From contig WSYJ01000184.1 of the NCBI GenBank assembly GCA_020186115.1, positions 415,001 to 479,000 of the forward strand: DNA of 64,000 nucleotides, in the 5' to 3' direction. Source of the DNA: Histomonas meleagridis. Lineage: Eukaryota; Parabasalia; Tritrichomonadida; Dientamoebidae. Positions 10,230 through 20,482 of this stretch are shown here, piece after piece. Numbering within the stretch: position 1 is the first letter of the stretch; every line of letters starts with the position of its first letter. The notes below the pieces were generated by a model. The model did not search any database. It saw nothing but the letters and a program-made list of their open reading frames with translations, and had not been told where the DNA came from. A program made the position numbers and the translations under genes.

Positions 10230-10254
10230 AGCTTTTTCAAAGGAAACTTAAAAA

Positions 10255-10836
10255 ATGAGCATCTCAGAAGAAGAACTTGCGAAGCAAGCAGAACAACTCG
10301 AGGAAGCTCTAAAAGAGGCAAGAGCACAAGTTGAAAGCCTTAAAAAAGAGAAACAAAACCAAACAGAAAAAATCCGAAATTTAAAGGAAGTTGTTCGATC
10401 CAATGAGAAAACTATAAAAGACATCAAGAAAATGGTGAAGTCCATTCGTGCAAGTTGTAAGAGAGTACAGAAATCCAATTCAAAACTTAAAAAGCAGAAT
10501 AATGAAGATCAATCAGGAGATGGAAGAATAGATGCATCAAAGTACAATGAAATGCGTCAGACACTTGAAAAATTCAAGTTCGAGCAAGCTAAAGTTAATG
10601 ATAAGGAAGATAAGCTTGTCCTTGAAGCAATGACCAGATACAAACGCAAGATAAAGCAACTTAAAGCAAACTTCGAAACTCTCGAAGAAAGAAAAGATGA
10701 CAACGATGAATCCACTGAAAATACTGGAAAACAGGTACGTCATAACAATGAAATGCGGAAACTCTTTGTAGACATTCCAATGTCACCCAGTCTCCAGCTT
10801 GTGATCCGAAAGCAAACTCCAGAAGAAAATGACTAA
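10255..10836 (+). CDS. Coiled-coil protein, 193 aa, unknown function
   Basis: A highly charged protein whose first 80 residues (SEEELAKQAEQLEEALKEA onward) and residues about 100-145 show heptad-like Leu/Ile spacing, predicting two coiled-coil segments. The two are separated by a short Asn/Asp/Gly hinge. A 25-residue C-terminal tail carries DIPMSPSLQLV, including an S-P site. There is no signal peptide, membrane span or enzymatic motif. It is probably a cytoskeletal or adaptor protein, but no family is recognised. The stop is TAA-A with a second TAA two codons on. Confidence 0.75.
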   Translation: MSISEEELAKQAEQLEEALKEARAQVESLKKEKQNQTEKIRNLKEVVRSNEKTIKDIKKMVKSIRASCKRVQKSNSKLKKQNNEDQSGDGRIDASKYNEMRQTLEKFKFEQAKVNDKEDKLVLEAMTRYKRKIKQLKANFETLEERKDDNDESTENTGKQVRHNNEMRKLFVDIPMSPSLQLVIRKQTPEEND

Positions 10837-12216
10837 ATAAAAAGTTCATATCAATTTTTGAAATTTTCTAATTTCAAGTGTGTTGTTTACTATAAAGAAT
10901 GAATTTATGTTTATTTAAATAATGTTAAAAAATAATTTTTATTTTGATTTTATACATTATATAAAACCGATGTTAGTTTTGGAAATAGAAATTATACAAT
11001 TCGATCTATTGTCACTCAGATCCTTATTTGCTAAGAGCACTTTACCTGAATAAATAGTTATTTAGACTTTCTTCTGATGCTTCGTTCATAAAATTACTTC
11101 TTGTTTTTGTGTCGTGATAATTAAAAATGAACGAGCTGATGTAGATCACTCTTTTTTATGGCTGCTTCATGTCAAGATGATTTGGCGGTAACTGATTTAG
11201 AAGTTTTTCATATGTTATAGGACCAACAAGAATACTCCTGCTGGGAATTTAAGAACAAACATAGTAATAGTAGAATTTAATATGTTAATATTAAAGCATA
11301 TCTCTTTGGCTAGAGTGGTGTAATACATTGTATGAACCAGAACATATTAAAATGTATATGTTCACAGCTTAAAATTGCAACAATATAAATATATGATGGG
11401 AAAACTTTTCCAATATTAAGCCACGTTCCATTGAACTTGGCACATTTGATAATATGATTATTAAAGTTGAATGGGCAACTATTCACCACAATGTTCAGGC
11501 AAGAACCTTGATACCAATTAAGAAATCTTGCAACACACTTTGAAATTTGTTAACTTTAAACAAAATCCAGATCCCATAGTGTACGCTTTTTTGAGGGCTG
11601 GGCTTTCAGGCAGTCCTCTTTCAGCTAAATACTAAATAAAATACTTTAAATCAAAGGTAATTTTGTTTTATTTAAATCTTAAAGTACAACAGTAAACAAA
11701 GCTAACTTTTTATTCATGATGGAAAACTATTAAAAGTTTATATATTCATATCAATTGTGATTTTTTTTTTTTTTGGAATTATTATTTGTTTGTTGAAATA
11801 TCTAAATATTAATAACCAATAAAATCAATACATATTATATTCAATTATTTTATAGTTTCTTGTTATTTAAAAATTTTGCTCGAATAAAACCATTAAAGGT
11901 AATTAAAAATATGATACCATTTAATTATGAATCAAGTCATTTGTGAATCAACATGTCGCTTTTGTCAAAAACATTTAAAATCCATATTTGCATTTATCAT
12001 TAGTCATTCAGCTCAATGAAACCTATAATATTATTTTGTAAGTTTTCCAATGCTGCTAATTCTTGAGAATGCTAATTAATTATGATAAATATCAAATTTT
12101 TTTCATTTGAGATTTAGTTGCAACAGGTCAAAAACAAAAAATTTGACACATCCAAAAGATACGTTAATTTGAAAAAGACGTTTGGATATTTTGAGTGGTT
12201 TATTAGAGCCGAACGT
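10837..12216. other. Long intergenic, 1.4 kb, with a less AT-rich stretch at about 11050-11640
   Basis: The flanks are simple A/T sequence, including a T tract near 11760. The middle 600 bp is compositionally more complex, and short open pieces occur in several frames. It looks like decayed coding sequence, but I cannot name a family. No RNA gene was recognised. Confidence 0.35.
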
Positions 12217-13569
12217 TTATTCTCCTTTGATTTGTTTGATTTCTGCTTCGAGTTGAGCGATCTTTGCCTTTTGTTCCTCTATTGTCTTGTTTAATGACAT
12301 AAGTTGTTGCTTGAGTGCTTCAACATCTTCTTGTGGAGCAGCCTCAACCTTGAAATCGGAAACTACATCTGAGAGCTTAAAGTTCTCGAGATTTACAAGT
12401 TTGGGCTTAACCTCAGCACCGTTCTTCCAGTCGTCGAACTCAGCTGATGGTTCTGGGCCGACTGTATCTGGGTAGATATCTTCTTGGAAGCATTCTGCAT
12501 TACGACGTGGAACAATCATTGGTACATGGAGGAGTGCCTTTGAGTTGGTGATGACATAGAATGGCATGATTTCGCAGATGGATGTGTTGCAGCAATACTT
12601 AGGTTGACATGCAACGCAACGAATGGCTTCTTGCATTTGTGTTCCGGAGAGTGGCATGATTGGATGTTTGAGGTCATCATCACGAAGTTCATAGTACTTA
12701 GCAGCAGTATCACCACGACCAAATGTGAAGACAACACCATTGTCATAATCAATGAATGGGAAGAGAATACCTGCGTTGTAGTCAACATCTTCTTCTTGGA
12801 GTGGTTTCTCTGGGTTACGTTCATCACGAAGAGCGATTTGACGAGCAGCACGTGATGAGAAACCAGTTGTGAAGATATAGTGGAGCTTGTCATAGAAGAC
12901 AGCATGGGAAGATTTGATGTTTTGGTGTCCTGGAACTGCAACAATTTCGTTACCAGCCCTCATATCGTAGATGTGGATCTTCTTATCTTTGGCTGGGGCA
13001 ACAAGACGATTACCATCTTGAGACCAGGCGATATCAAGGAAGTTCTGGTTGTTAGTAGCACCTTTAATTGTGGTGACGCATTGGGCCTTGTTGATATCCC
13101 AAAGTTTGATGGAGTTTTCCATACCAAAGGAAGCCATAGCTCCATTGACAAGTGGGTTAAATGTGATACGTGCAGCCTTACGACCATGGCCAGTCAAGGT
13201 GGCTAATTGTTGGTTGTGATTTGGCTTGACTTTACCATCGCTTTCTTCAATCTTCCAGAGGCGGATGGTGGAATCTTCAGAAGCAGAAGCAACGATGTTG
13301 TCAGCAAATGGATTGAAGGCAACATCAATAACTGGTGCCTTGTGACCTTCGAAGAGTGGGCAAGTGTTTCCAATTTTGCCCTTTCCACCTACTTTAAGAA
13401 TACCAAGTGCGCCGCCACCATTGGTTTGCCATGGGATTGCAATGTAGCGAGCGTTGACAGCAAGCATGTTGGAGTCAACTTGCGCGCTGTGTACAAGGAC
13501 GTCGCCGTAGCTGTCTACTGGTCTGGATGGCTCACCATAAACATGACGGAAGAGTGATGCTCTGGTCAT
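12217..13569 (-). CDS. Coronin, actin-binding WD-repeat protein
   Basis: A 450-residue protein. It starts with the coronin N-terminal signature (SLFRHVYGEPSRPVDSYGDV), then a seven-bladed WD40 propeller spanning about residues 25-350. WD motifs include NIVASASEDSTIRLWKI and MENSIKLWDI. A coronin-type C-terminal extension of the propeller follows, then a linker and a C-terminal leucine-zipper coiled coil at about 410-450 for oligomerisation. Its length equals short (type I) coronins. Coronins bind F-actin, recruit Arp2/3 and cofilin, and act in phagocytosis and amoeboid adhesion, behaviours for which trichomonads are known. Codon use is richer in G/C third positions than in most neighbours, suggesting high expression. 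The stop reads TAAA on the coding strand. Confidence 0.95.
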   Translation of the reverse strand: MTRASLFRHVYGEPSRPVDSYGDVLVHSAQVDSNMLAVNARYIAIPWQTNGGGALGILKVGGKGKIGNTCPLFEGHKAPVIDVAFNPFADNIVASASEDSTIRLWKIEESDGKVKPNHNQQLATLTGHGRKAARITFNPLVNGAMASFGMENSIKLWDINKAQCVTTIKGATNNQNFLDIAWSQDGNRLVAPAKDKKIHIYDMRAGNEIVAVPGHQNIKSSHAVFYDKLHYIFTTGFSSRAARQIALRDERNPEKPLQEEDVDYNAGILFPFIDYDNGVVFTFGRGDTAAKYYELRDDDLKHPIMPLSGTQMQEAIRCVACQPKYCCNTSICEIMPFYVITNSKALLHVPMIVPRRNAECFQEDIYPDTVGPEPSAEFDDWKNGAEVKPKLVNLENFKLSDVVSDFKVEAAPQEDVEALKQQLMSLNKTIEEQKAKIAQLEAEIKQIKGE

Positions 13570-14217
13570 ATAAAAAAATGCTGTAAAATAATTAGCTCAA
13601 AAAGTTATTCTCAGAAAAGCAAAAAAGGATGAACATTTCTGTTAAACGAAGTATACAAATTTGAATTGATTAGTTAAAAAAATTGAAAGAAGTGATCACT
13701 TCTTGAAAGAACGTTCTTAGTCCTTCATAGTCACTTTTTTAACTTTTAATAATAAATATCGAGCCATTACAGGTATTAAATCTTAAATAACATTTATTAA
13801 ATTCATATCCAATATTTTTTACATTTGATTTTATTTTTTGAATGAAAAATATTTAAAAAGTAAAACAAAATTTGTATTTTGGTTATGGATGCAAAACCGC
13901 CACGTAAGTGTCAAAAAAATTGAATCAATTCAATTTGCTCTCAATTTTTCTGATATCAGAAAACTTGCTAACAAAAAGTGGTCAGGATATAAACACCACT
14001 TTTTGTAAATATGATGTGTGTATGGTGTATCAACTTCTCCATTTAAAGAAAATCAAAATAATAATAAAAAAATAACATGTGAATATTTTTAAAAAGAAGG
14101 AAGTGATGCCTCATATAAATTTCGAATTTTTTTTTGTGATTTGAAAATTCATTTTTTGGATTCTTTTTTCTTTATGCAAATAATAATTAGAATATAGAGA
14201 CTTTATAAGTTACAGAA
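13570..14217. other. Intergenic, 650 bp, upstream of coronin
   Basis: AT-rich sequence with no ORF. AAGAAGTGATCACTTCTT at 13687-13704 is a perfect 18-base palindrome that could form a cruciform or bind a dimeric factor. It lies about 120 bases upstream of the coronin ATG. Confidence 0.4.
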
Positions 14218-15123
14218 TTACTTTTCATTTAATGCTTCTTGGAGGATAGAATCCGGATCCTTAAGTTCAAGAACAGGAATCATTCCGTCAGTTGTTCCAG
14301 AAATATCATCAGGTTTCGTGTAGACAGGGTTTTCCTGTTCATCATAATAAGATCCGCACTTAAACATATCATCAACCCAAACTCCTTCAAGTCTCCTTTG
14401 AGTTTTTTTGATGTGTAGAACGCCAGGGCCATTACGTTTATCATCCTTGTAGATCCCAGTGAATACATCTCCATTGACTTTTGTCATTTCGCCTTTTCCA
14501 TTTCTCATGTCATTAAACCATTCACCTGAATATGTATCGTCATTAGCATAAAACATTGTACCTTGTCCCGACTTTTTCCCTTTTACGTATTCTCCCTGAT
14601 ATGTATTTCCATCTTTGTCGTATTGAGTTCCTGATCCCCATTTTTTACCTCTACGCCATTCCCCAGAGTAAAGAAGCCACCTACCTTCAAGCTCACAGTT
14701 GGTTTCATTGGACCAAAGGTAATAGTCTCCTTGACCTTCGTATTGGTCATCGACAAATTCCCCTTCATAAATTCCTTCTGCAGTACAATGAGTTCCATGA
14801 CCATGGCGAAGGTTGTCTTGCCATTCCCCAATATATTCGGTTCCATCATCAAGAACAATTAACTGACGCATGCCATTTTTGTTAGCTAATGTATCTATCC
14901 TTTGAGATTTTGTTTGAGGTCTGGCACTAGAATTTCTTGAATTTCCAAATCTTTGTAAAGCATACTTTTTGCTAGATAAATGACATGATGGGTTTGGCTT
15001 TCTTTTTTTGATTCGCTCTTGAATAACTTTTGGAGATACACCATCAAATTGATTGATATATGCTTGCATATTTGATGATGTCCCAGAGAGAATTTCTTTT
15101 TCATTGTTGGTTGTTGTGCTCAT
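14218..15123 (-). CDS. MORN-repeat protein
   Basis: A 301-residue protein. Residues about 1-95 are polar and basic with no domain. Residues about 97-270 carry about seven MORN repeats (for example YIGEWQDNLRHGHGTH, YEGEFVDDQYEGQGDY, YQGEYVKGKKSGQGTM, YSGEWFNDMRNGKGEM). One repeat has a short insertion (WSNETNCELEGRW). A 30-residue acidic C-terminal tail follows. MORN repeats bind membranes and phospholipids or act as scaffolds. In protists they occur at cytoskeletal structures and flagellar bases, and are fused to PIP kinases in plants. A PIP5K gene lies 1.7 kb upstream on the same strand, but adjacency alone proves no link. Confidence 0.92.
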   Translation of the reverse strand: MSTTTNNEKEILSGTSSNMQAYINQFDGVSPKVIQERIKKRKPNPSCHLSSKKYALQRFGNSRNSSARPQTKSQRIDTLANKNGMRQLIVLDDGTEYIGEWQDNLRHGHGTHCTAEGIYEGEFVDDQYEGQGDYYLWSNETNCELEGRWLLYSGEWRRGKKWGSGTQYDKDGNTYQGEYVKGKKSGQGTMFYANDDTYSGEWFNDMRNGKGEMTKVNGDVFTGIYKDDKRNGPGVLHIKKTQRRLEGVWVDDMFKCGSYYDEQENPVYTKPDDISGTTDGMIPVLELKDPDSILQEALNEK

Positions 15124-15379
15124 TTATTGTACGTTATTTCATTGAGAAATGTTATATGAAAAATGACAATTTCAGCACTCATTTGCGTTTCATCATTTTT
15201 CCAGGCTATTTTCATTAACTTAATTACATTTTTTGTTTGCACTGATAAAAGATAGGAATTTACAAAAAATAACCAATTATGATGTAAAGTAAAATTTTAT
15301 GAATTTTAAAATTGTATTACTCATGTTATTTAAACAATCAAATTATTTTTTAAATTTACAAAAAACCACATAAAATTTA

Positions 15380-16135
15380 TTAATAAGAATGAAAATTCAA
15401 CATTTTTGAAGACATTGGAGAATAGCATGAATATCCTTTTGGTAAAGTTGGGCTTTCTAAACAAAAATTAGGAAATGCTTGGGGTAGTGGACGAAGCTTT
15501 CCATGGCTATTTTGAAATATTTCAATGTTCTGATCAAATAATTGTTTTTGTTTTGAAAGTTCTCCGTTTTTTTGGAACGTTGGGTCAAGCATTTTTGTGT
15601 ATCCACCCTCACAGTATTCTTTGTGCTCTTCATAAAATTGTTGATATCCTCCATCAAGAACATAAACAAAAGGGTAAAACAAATTAGGATGTTCATTCAT
15701 ATCACGATCTATTTCCCGAAATATTTGTGCCAAAGAAGGACCGCGGTATGAAGAAAATTCACAATGAAATATAATCACAGAATTTGGAATTATCTCATCA
15801 AAAAATAAACTATAAAAATCTAATGGCGAGTTAATGTTAACTGATCCTTTGATGTGACCACCAGCGCATTCATAAGAAAATCTGTTATCAAGGATAAATA
15901 ATTGTTCATAATATTTGTCATAGACACCATCCAAAAGATCACAAAGAGTATCGCCTGTGATTCGCAGAATTGGTTCTTTAGGAGGAAGAGTTGGAACAAA
16001 ATGTTGAATCTTTGAACTTGTGTAGCCAAATGAAACATCATCGTCTAAAATCATATCGCATGTTGGATCGATAATTATATCATCTAACTGTGGAAGTGGA
16101 AATGAGCTTTGACCAAAAGTATCTCCACTTTCCAT
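15380..16135 (-). CDS. CDC25: Cdc25-type dual-specificity phosphatase
   Basis: A 251-residue protein with a rhodanese-fold catalytic domain at about residues 50-185. The active-site loop HCEFSSYRGP, with Cys125 and the loop Arg, matches the Cdc25 signature HCEFSSERGP. CAGGHIKGSVNI before it corresponds to the family's Y-x-GGHIxGAxN substrate-side motif. Cdc25 removes inhibitory phosphates from CDK Thr14/Tyr15 to start mitosis. The N-terminal regulatory region is only about 50 residues, far shorter than in animal Cdc25 (400-770 residues) and closer to minimal catalytic forms. Control by long N-terminal phosphorylation clusters is therefore unlikely. An AACGTACGT stretch lies directly upstream of the ATG. 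The family alternative is an Acr2/arsenate-reductase-like rhodanese, but the exact CEFSS..RGP loop favours Cdc25. Confidence 0.9.
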   Translation of the reverse strand: MESGDTFGQSSFPLPQLDDIIIDPTCDMILDDDVSFGYTSSKIQHFVPTLPPKEPILRITGDTLCDLLDGVYDKYYEQLFILDNRFSYECAGGHIKGSVNINSPLDFYSLFFDEIIPNSVIIFHCEFSSYRGPSLAQIFREIDRDMNEHPNLFYPFVYVLDGGYQQFYEEHKEYCEGGYTKMLDPTFQKNGELSKQKQLFDQNIEIFQNSHGKLRPLPQAFPNFCLESPTLPKGYSCYSPMSSKMLNFHSY

Positions 16136-16815
16136 TTTTACGTACGTTTATTCCATTTTTAAACGCACAGATTTTTTCATAAAGAGTCTTATGGTCAATT
16201 TTCTTAAAAATTAACCAAATTTATGCTTGTCTGAAACAAACTGTGTTAAAGAGAATTTTATGAACATTTAAATGCTTTGGTTATAAATAACTAAAACTTT
16301 TTCTTTATTCTTATCAAAGTTTCCATACAACAATATTTTTTTATTTATAAAAAATACATTATAGGCTTTCTTAGAAAAAAGGAATATTCCTTATATTGAT
16401 ATAAAATATTGCAAACATCTCAAAAATCTCAATTTGTTTATTGAAAATAAAAAATTATTTATGACGATTTACTAAAATGAAGCTTCTTAATGATAATTAT
16501 ACATGAAATTAATACATTTACTGAAACAATAATAATTATCGTTATTTGTTATCAATAGATAAATCAAGTGCACTTTATTTATTTTCGAAAAAAAAAAAGG
16601 ATTTTATATATATATTTAATATATATTATTTAGTTAATATATATATATATATATAGTTAATTTTCGGATAAATCATGTTATGCTACTAACGCAGGAACAA
16701 ATTCGCAAAAAAAAAATAATTCGAGGTAAACTTAATTTATTAATCATTTAAAACGCTAAAAAATTAACATTTTTTTTTTCTATTTTATTCTATATTTGTT
16801 TTCATTAAATTTAAT
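16136..16815. other. AT-rich intergenic with TA dinucleotide tract
   Basis: No gene is seen. About 16600-16660 is dominated by TA runs, the longest near 16640-16656, and A tracts lie nearby. It contains the upstream region of the Cdc25 gene on one side and the 3' flank of PIP5K on the other. Confidence 0.5.
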
Positions 16816-18990
16816 TTATTCTGAAGATTCTGAACTTGATGATTCATATTCTGATTCTGATGAATTAGAATAACTTGATGAAGAACTTGATTTGCTTGAA
16901 GAACTTTGTGAATCACTTGATTTGCTTGAAGAACTTTGTGAATCACTTGATTTGCTTGAAGAACTTTGTGAATCACTTGAGTGCTTTAGTGAGTTATATG
17001 AGTGACTTTGTGAATCGCTTGAGTGTTTTAGTGAGTTACTTGAATAACTTTGTGAATCGCTTGAATGATCGAGTGAATTATTTGAATGGCTCTGTGAATC
17101 GCTTGAATGATCCAGTGAATCATTTGAATAACTCTGTGAATAATTTGAATGGCTATGCGAATACTTTGAATGAATTTGAATGTGGTTTGAATAACTCTGT
17201 GAATAGTTTGAATAGCTTTGCGGATGATTTGAATAGCTCTGAGAATAATTTGAATTATTAAGCGAATAGTTCATTGAATAATTTGAATAAGCAGGTGAGT
17301 AACTTGGGTAACCCGATGGATAATTTAATACATAATTAGCTTGATTCAATGAAGAATCTGAGTAATAAGAATTTTCATTATATTCGTCATAATCTAAAGT
17401 TAATCTTTCATTTTCATTAAATTTCATGGAGTCACTCATTTCATCATTTGATGAATCGAAAAATATGAATCTTTCTTGTGACTTTAGAGGCTCTGGTAAT
17501 CTTTGTACATCCTTTAAGAATGAACTGCTTAAAAAATCATATGAAGCATTGCTATTACTGTTATTATTTTTAATGATTTTCTTCCTTGGAGTTTTCTTTT
17601 TTACACTTTTCACTTGTCTTATAATCTTTGGCTTCTTCTTATTTCTTATTTGCCTTTTAATTATTGGCTTCTTCTTGGTGTTTTGTTTTTGTTTTATTGG
17701 TTGACTTAAATCATTTGAATTTTGATTTGTTATTGGCCTTAACATTTCATTTAATCTTTCTCTTTTCTTTAATATCATCAATTCTTGCTCTCGTGATAAC
17801 GTTACTCTTGACCCAATTGTCTTCATCAAATAATTAAATATTCGCGTTGCATATTTATCTGGTGGTATAGTACTAATTTGATCATCTGTATACATTATGG
17901 ATTTAAATGTATGTTCCGCTTTCTTTCGTGAGTTAAAAGTTTGTAAAAAATCAACAAAACCTATAAAATATATTTGGGAAAGAGGTTCATTTTTGAGATT
18001 AGTTGCACGAAGTCCTCCACAAAATGAAAGTAATTTATTTCTATCTGTGATTGAATTTGTTAATATAGAAAACGATTCATTATCGGTTTCACTTTCATTT
18101 TCAATTTCGTTTGGTGTAAATATATTTAATATTTCGATCTTTTCGCCCGGTGATGGATTTAATACAGGTGACCGTGGACTAAATCTATGTATACCTATAA
18201 GAAGTGAATAATCAACAAGTCCACATGATGATAGAAAGTTTGTGTCATCTAAAAATTGAGTTCGAAGTAAAGACCAATCATGTGGACCAATTGCAAGATA
18301 TTGCCTTCCAGAAAATTCTGTGTCTTTCATAGTAACTCCAGGTTTGCCTTTTTTGTCTGGTGGCACTGAGCGGCCTACTGTTGAACCTTTAAGCTCAAAT
18401 TTGTAATACAAACGATAACTTGTTGGAAAAACATTATTCAGGACAATAAAGTGAACAGTGCCATTTGTTGGAGTTTTGATGCGATAAACTCCATAAAATT
18501 GACTGATAAGAGTATCGGGATGTGTTGTAACATATTGAAAATATTTTGGCAAAATATCAAAAAGAACTGTAAGCTCTTCTTCTGTAATGGCAGTGAGGAG
18601 ATAGCGACCATCCCATGAGGAAAAAACTATAGGATGATTTTGATTAATGGATTCTATTTCTAAGGGCATTTTTTTTATTGTCAGAGATGAAAGAAAATCT
18701 TCATTGGTTATACCAAAAAATTTACGGAGGTGTATAAAAACGAATGGGCAATAGGATTTGAATTGGTATTTTCCAGAATTATCTGATGAACAATGTTTCC
18801 CTTTACGCGGCATTTCAATTCTCATGAATTCACTGAAATGTGAATCTTGAATTTCGGGAGTAGGTTTTGATGAAATACGATTAATGTGAACTTTAATACT
18901 TTGTAACAGTCCATAAACACGATCGTAATTTTTAGATGTTATTTCCATTGTGCGTCCAACGGTAGGAAGTTGATTGTTGCTCTTGGTCAT
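16816..18990 (-). CDS. Phosphatidylinositol-4-phosphate 5-kinase with Ser-rich repetitive tail
   Basis: A 724-residue protein. Residues about 25-430 form a PIP kinase catalytic domain. It has YCPFVFIHLRKFFGI, SSWDGRYLLTAI (SG-x-DxxFxxKT region), FELKGSTVGR at about 200 (the family FDLKGST-x-GR), GLVDYSLLIGIH at about 262 (MDYSLLVGIH) and GFVDFLQ at about 345, with EHTFKS following. A basic linker (430-500; KKKPIIKRQIRNKKK) follows. The tail, about 550-724, is nearly all Ser, Tyr, Asn, Asp and Gln, built from SYSN and SDSQS repeats. Some positions of the glycine-rich and catalytic loops are diverged, so specificity is uncertain. The product PI(4,5)P2 drives endocytosis and actin control at the plasma membrane, consistent with coronin and RhoGEF functions elsewhere in the window. 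The tail has no parallel in animal enzymes. Confidence 0.9.
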   Translation of the reverse strand: MTKSNNQLPTVGRTMEITSKNYDRVYGLLQSIKVHINRISSKPTPEIQDSHFSEFMRIEMPRKGKHCSSDNSGKYQFKSYCPFVFIHLRKFFGITNEDFLSSLTIKKMPLEIESINQNHPIVFSSWDGRYLLTAITEEELTVLFDILPKYFQYVTTHPDTLISQFYGVYRIKTPTNGTVHFIVLNNVFPTSYRLYYKFELKGSTVGRSVPPDKKGKPGVTMKDTEFSGRQYLAIGPHDWSLLRTQFLDDTNFLSSCGLVDYSLLIGIHRFSPRSPVLNPSPGEKIEILNIFTPNEIENESETDNESFSILTNSITDRNKLLSFCGGLRATNLKNEPLSQIYFIGFVDFLQTFNSRKKAEHTFKSIMYTDDQISTIPPDKYATRIFNYLMKTIGSRVTLSREQELMILKKRERLNEMLRPITNQNSNDLSQPIKQKQNTKKKPIIKRQIRNKKKPKIIRQVKSVKKKTPRKKIIKNNNSNSNASYDFLSSSFLKDVQRLPEPLKSQERFIFFDSSNDEMSDSMKFNENERLTLDYDEYNENSYYSDSSLNQANYVLNYPSGYPSYSPAYSNYSMNYSLNNSNYSQSYSNHPQSYSNYSQSYSNHIQIHSKYSHSHSNYSQSYSNDSLDHSSDSQSHSNNSLDHSSDSQSYSSNSLKHSSDSQSHSYNSLKHSSDSQSSSSKSSDSQSSSSKSSDSQSSSSKSSSSSSYSNSSESEYESSSSESSE
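16886..16975 (-). repeat. Three exact 30-bp tandem repeats inside the PIP5K tail
   Basis: Three consecutive copies of a 30-base unit encode a ten-residue Ser/Asp/Gln/Lys repeat. Looser 30- to 60-base relatives continue to about 17250. The exactness points to recent slippage or unequal exchange. Confidence 0.85.
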
Positions 18991-20482
18991 TGTAGATTTT
19001 TGGGCTTTTAGTTTGAATTCAAATGACCAACGTTTTTGAGTGTACGTTAATGGTCATTTTAGCACTTTTATTTCTGGGAAAAATGAACATAAATTCATTT
19101 TGTGACATTTCTAATGTAATATTTTCCAAAAGATTTATTAATAATGTAAGAATATGATGTGTTCTGAATGTCTTTTTTTAAGTATATTTGAAATTTTACA
19201 TGATATCATAATTTTTTCTAAAACAAATAGTTCTGGTTCATAAAATATGTGATATCATGTTTTGATTCAAATTTGAATTGCAATCGTTATCATTCCGATT
19301 TTATGTATCGTTTTTCTGGTACATTGAAAGCTTTCAATCGATCAGTAAACAATTTGTAAAAACCGGTTTTCGGCTATATCATTTTTTTATCTAAATGTGT
19401 TTCAGAAATAGAATCATAAAACAAATATAGCCATTTTCACATATATTCCAATATAATTTGATGTAAGTATTATATGAAATTTGATTAGATAAATAATTTT
19501 TTCATGAATTTTGATTGCTCACATTTCGTTAAAAAATTGGGTTAAAGCACCATCATATGGAAGATTAGTCATCACATTTCCCGTACTATAATATTAAAAT
19601 TAAAGAATTTCATAAGATAGACCTTTATTCAAGAAATAAGAAAATTATTAATTCATATCTCAATAAATAAGATCTGATTCAAAAATCTGTTTTGTGAAAA
19701 TATTGTAAATTAGTTTAACTAATTAACGAAAAAATTTTGACTCTGGAAAATCCATATTGATTTCTATAGAGAACTAGTCTAGACAAGCTTTAATAATGAC
19801 TTTTTGTATATTTTACGTACTGTTGTTAAGGTCTTAACAATTTGAATACCAAAGATTTTAGGCCTTTCAATCCAACGGCTATAAACTTTTTCCGTGGAAA
19901 TCCACTTTTTGTGCTTTGCATAGCGGTTTGAATACGTTATAACCTATCGTAAATGTAAACAGAAGACAGAAATTTATTGTTTCATTTACTTACATTGCAA
20001 AACCCAGATTGTTACACCCAATATGCTCAATAGCTTATATTCATTTCAATATAAATTTTTTGAGAAAAATAAATCAAATCTGATGCATCTTCCATTACAA
20101 TGAGAAATGTGCTTCAGGAAGCATTTACTTCATCAGGGTACTCATTTCTTCAATTTTTGATCAAAAACTAACTTTTTGTTATTTCTATCGCCTATAAAAC
20201 ATTTTACATTTTCAAGAAATCAGAAATTATTAGTGAACCAAAAATCGTAAAATTATTCGATTTCAATTTCACCAAAAAAATTTGTAAACTATCTGTTTTA
20301 CATAGTGTGCAATATTCAGAAAATAGTTCAGATAAAAAATTAGTGATTTAACAGAAGGTTCCATATAAAAAATATTTTTCGTTCATTGCATTTGTGAAAA
20401 GTGACATCTGCCCTCTTTTTTGTAATGTTATGAAAAAATTCAATACCGTTCATTACGGTTTTTACAATAAATTTTTGTCGTG
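18991..20482. other. Divergent intergenic region, 1.5 kb
   Basis: It lies between two divergently transcribed genes. AACGTT/TAACGTAC motifs occur at 19028-19050, near the PIP5K start. ACCGTT and ACGGTTT occur at 20446-20461, near the Rab start. A slightly less AT-rich patch occurs at about 19790-20000. No ORF or RNA was recognised. Confidence 0.4.
20454..20461 (+). promoter_or_regulatory. TACGGTTT promoter-like motif before Rab gene
   Basis: It ends 21 bases before ATG 20483, and an inverted ACCGTT lies just upstream. This places the functional start at 20483, not at the GTG codon one triplet earlier. Confidence 0.45.
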
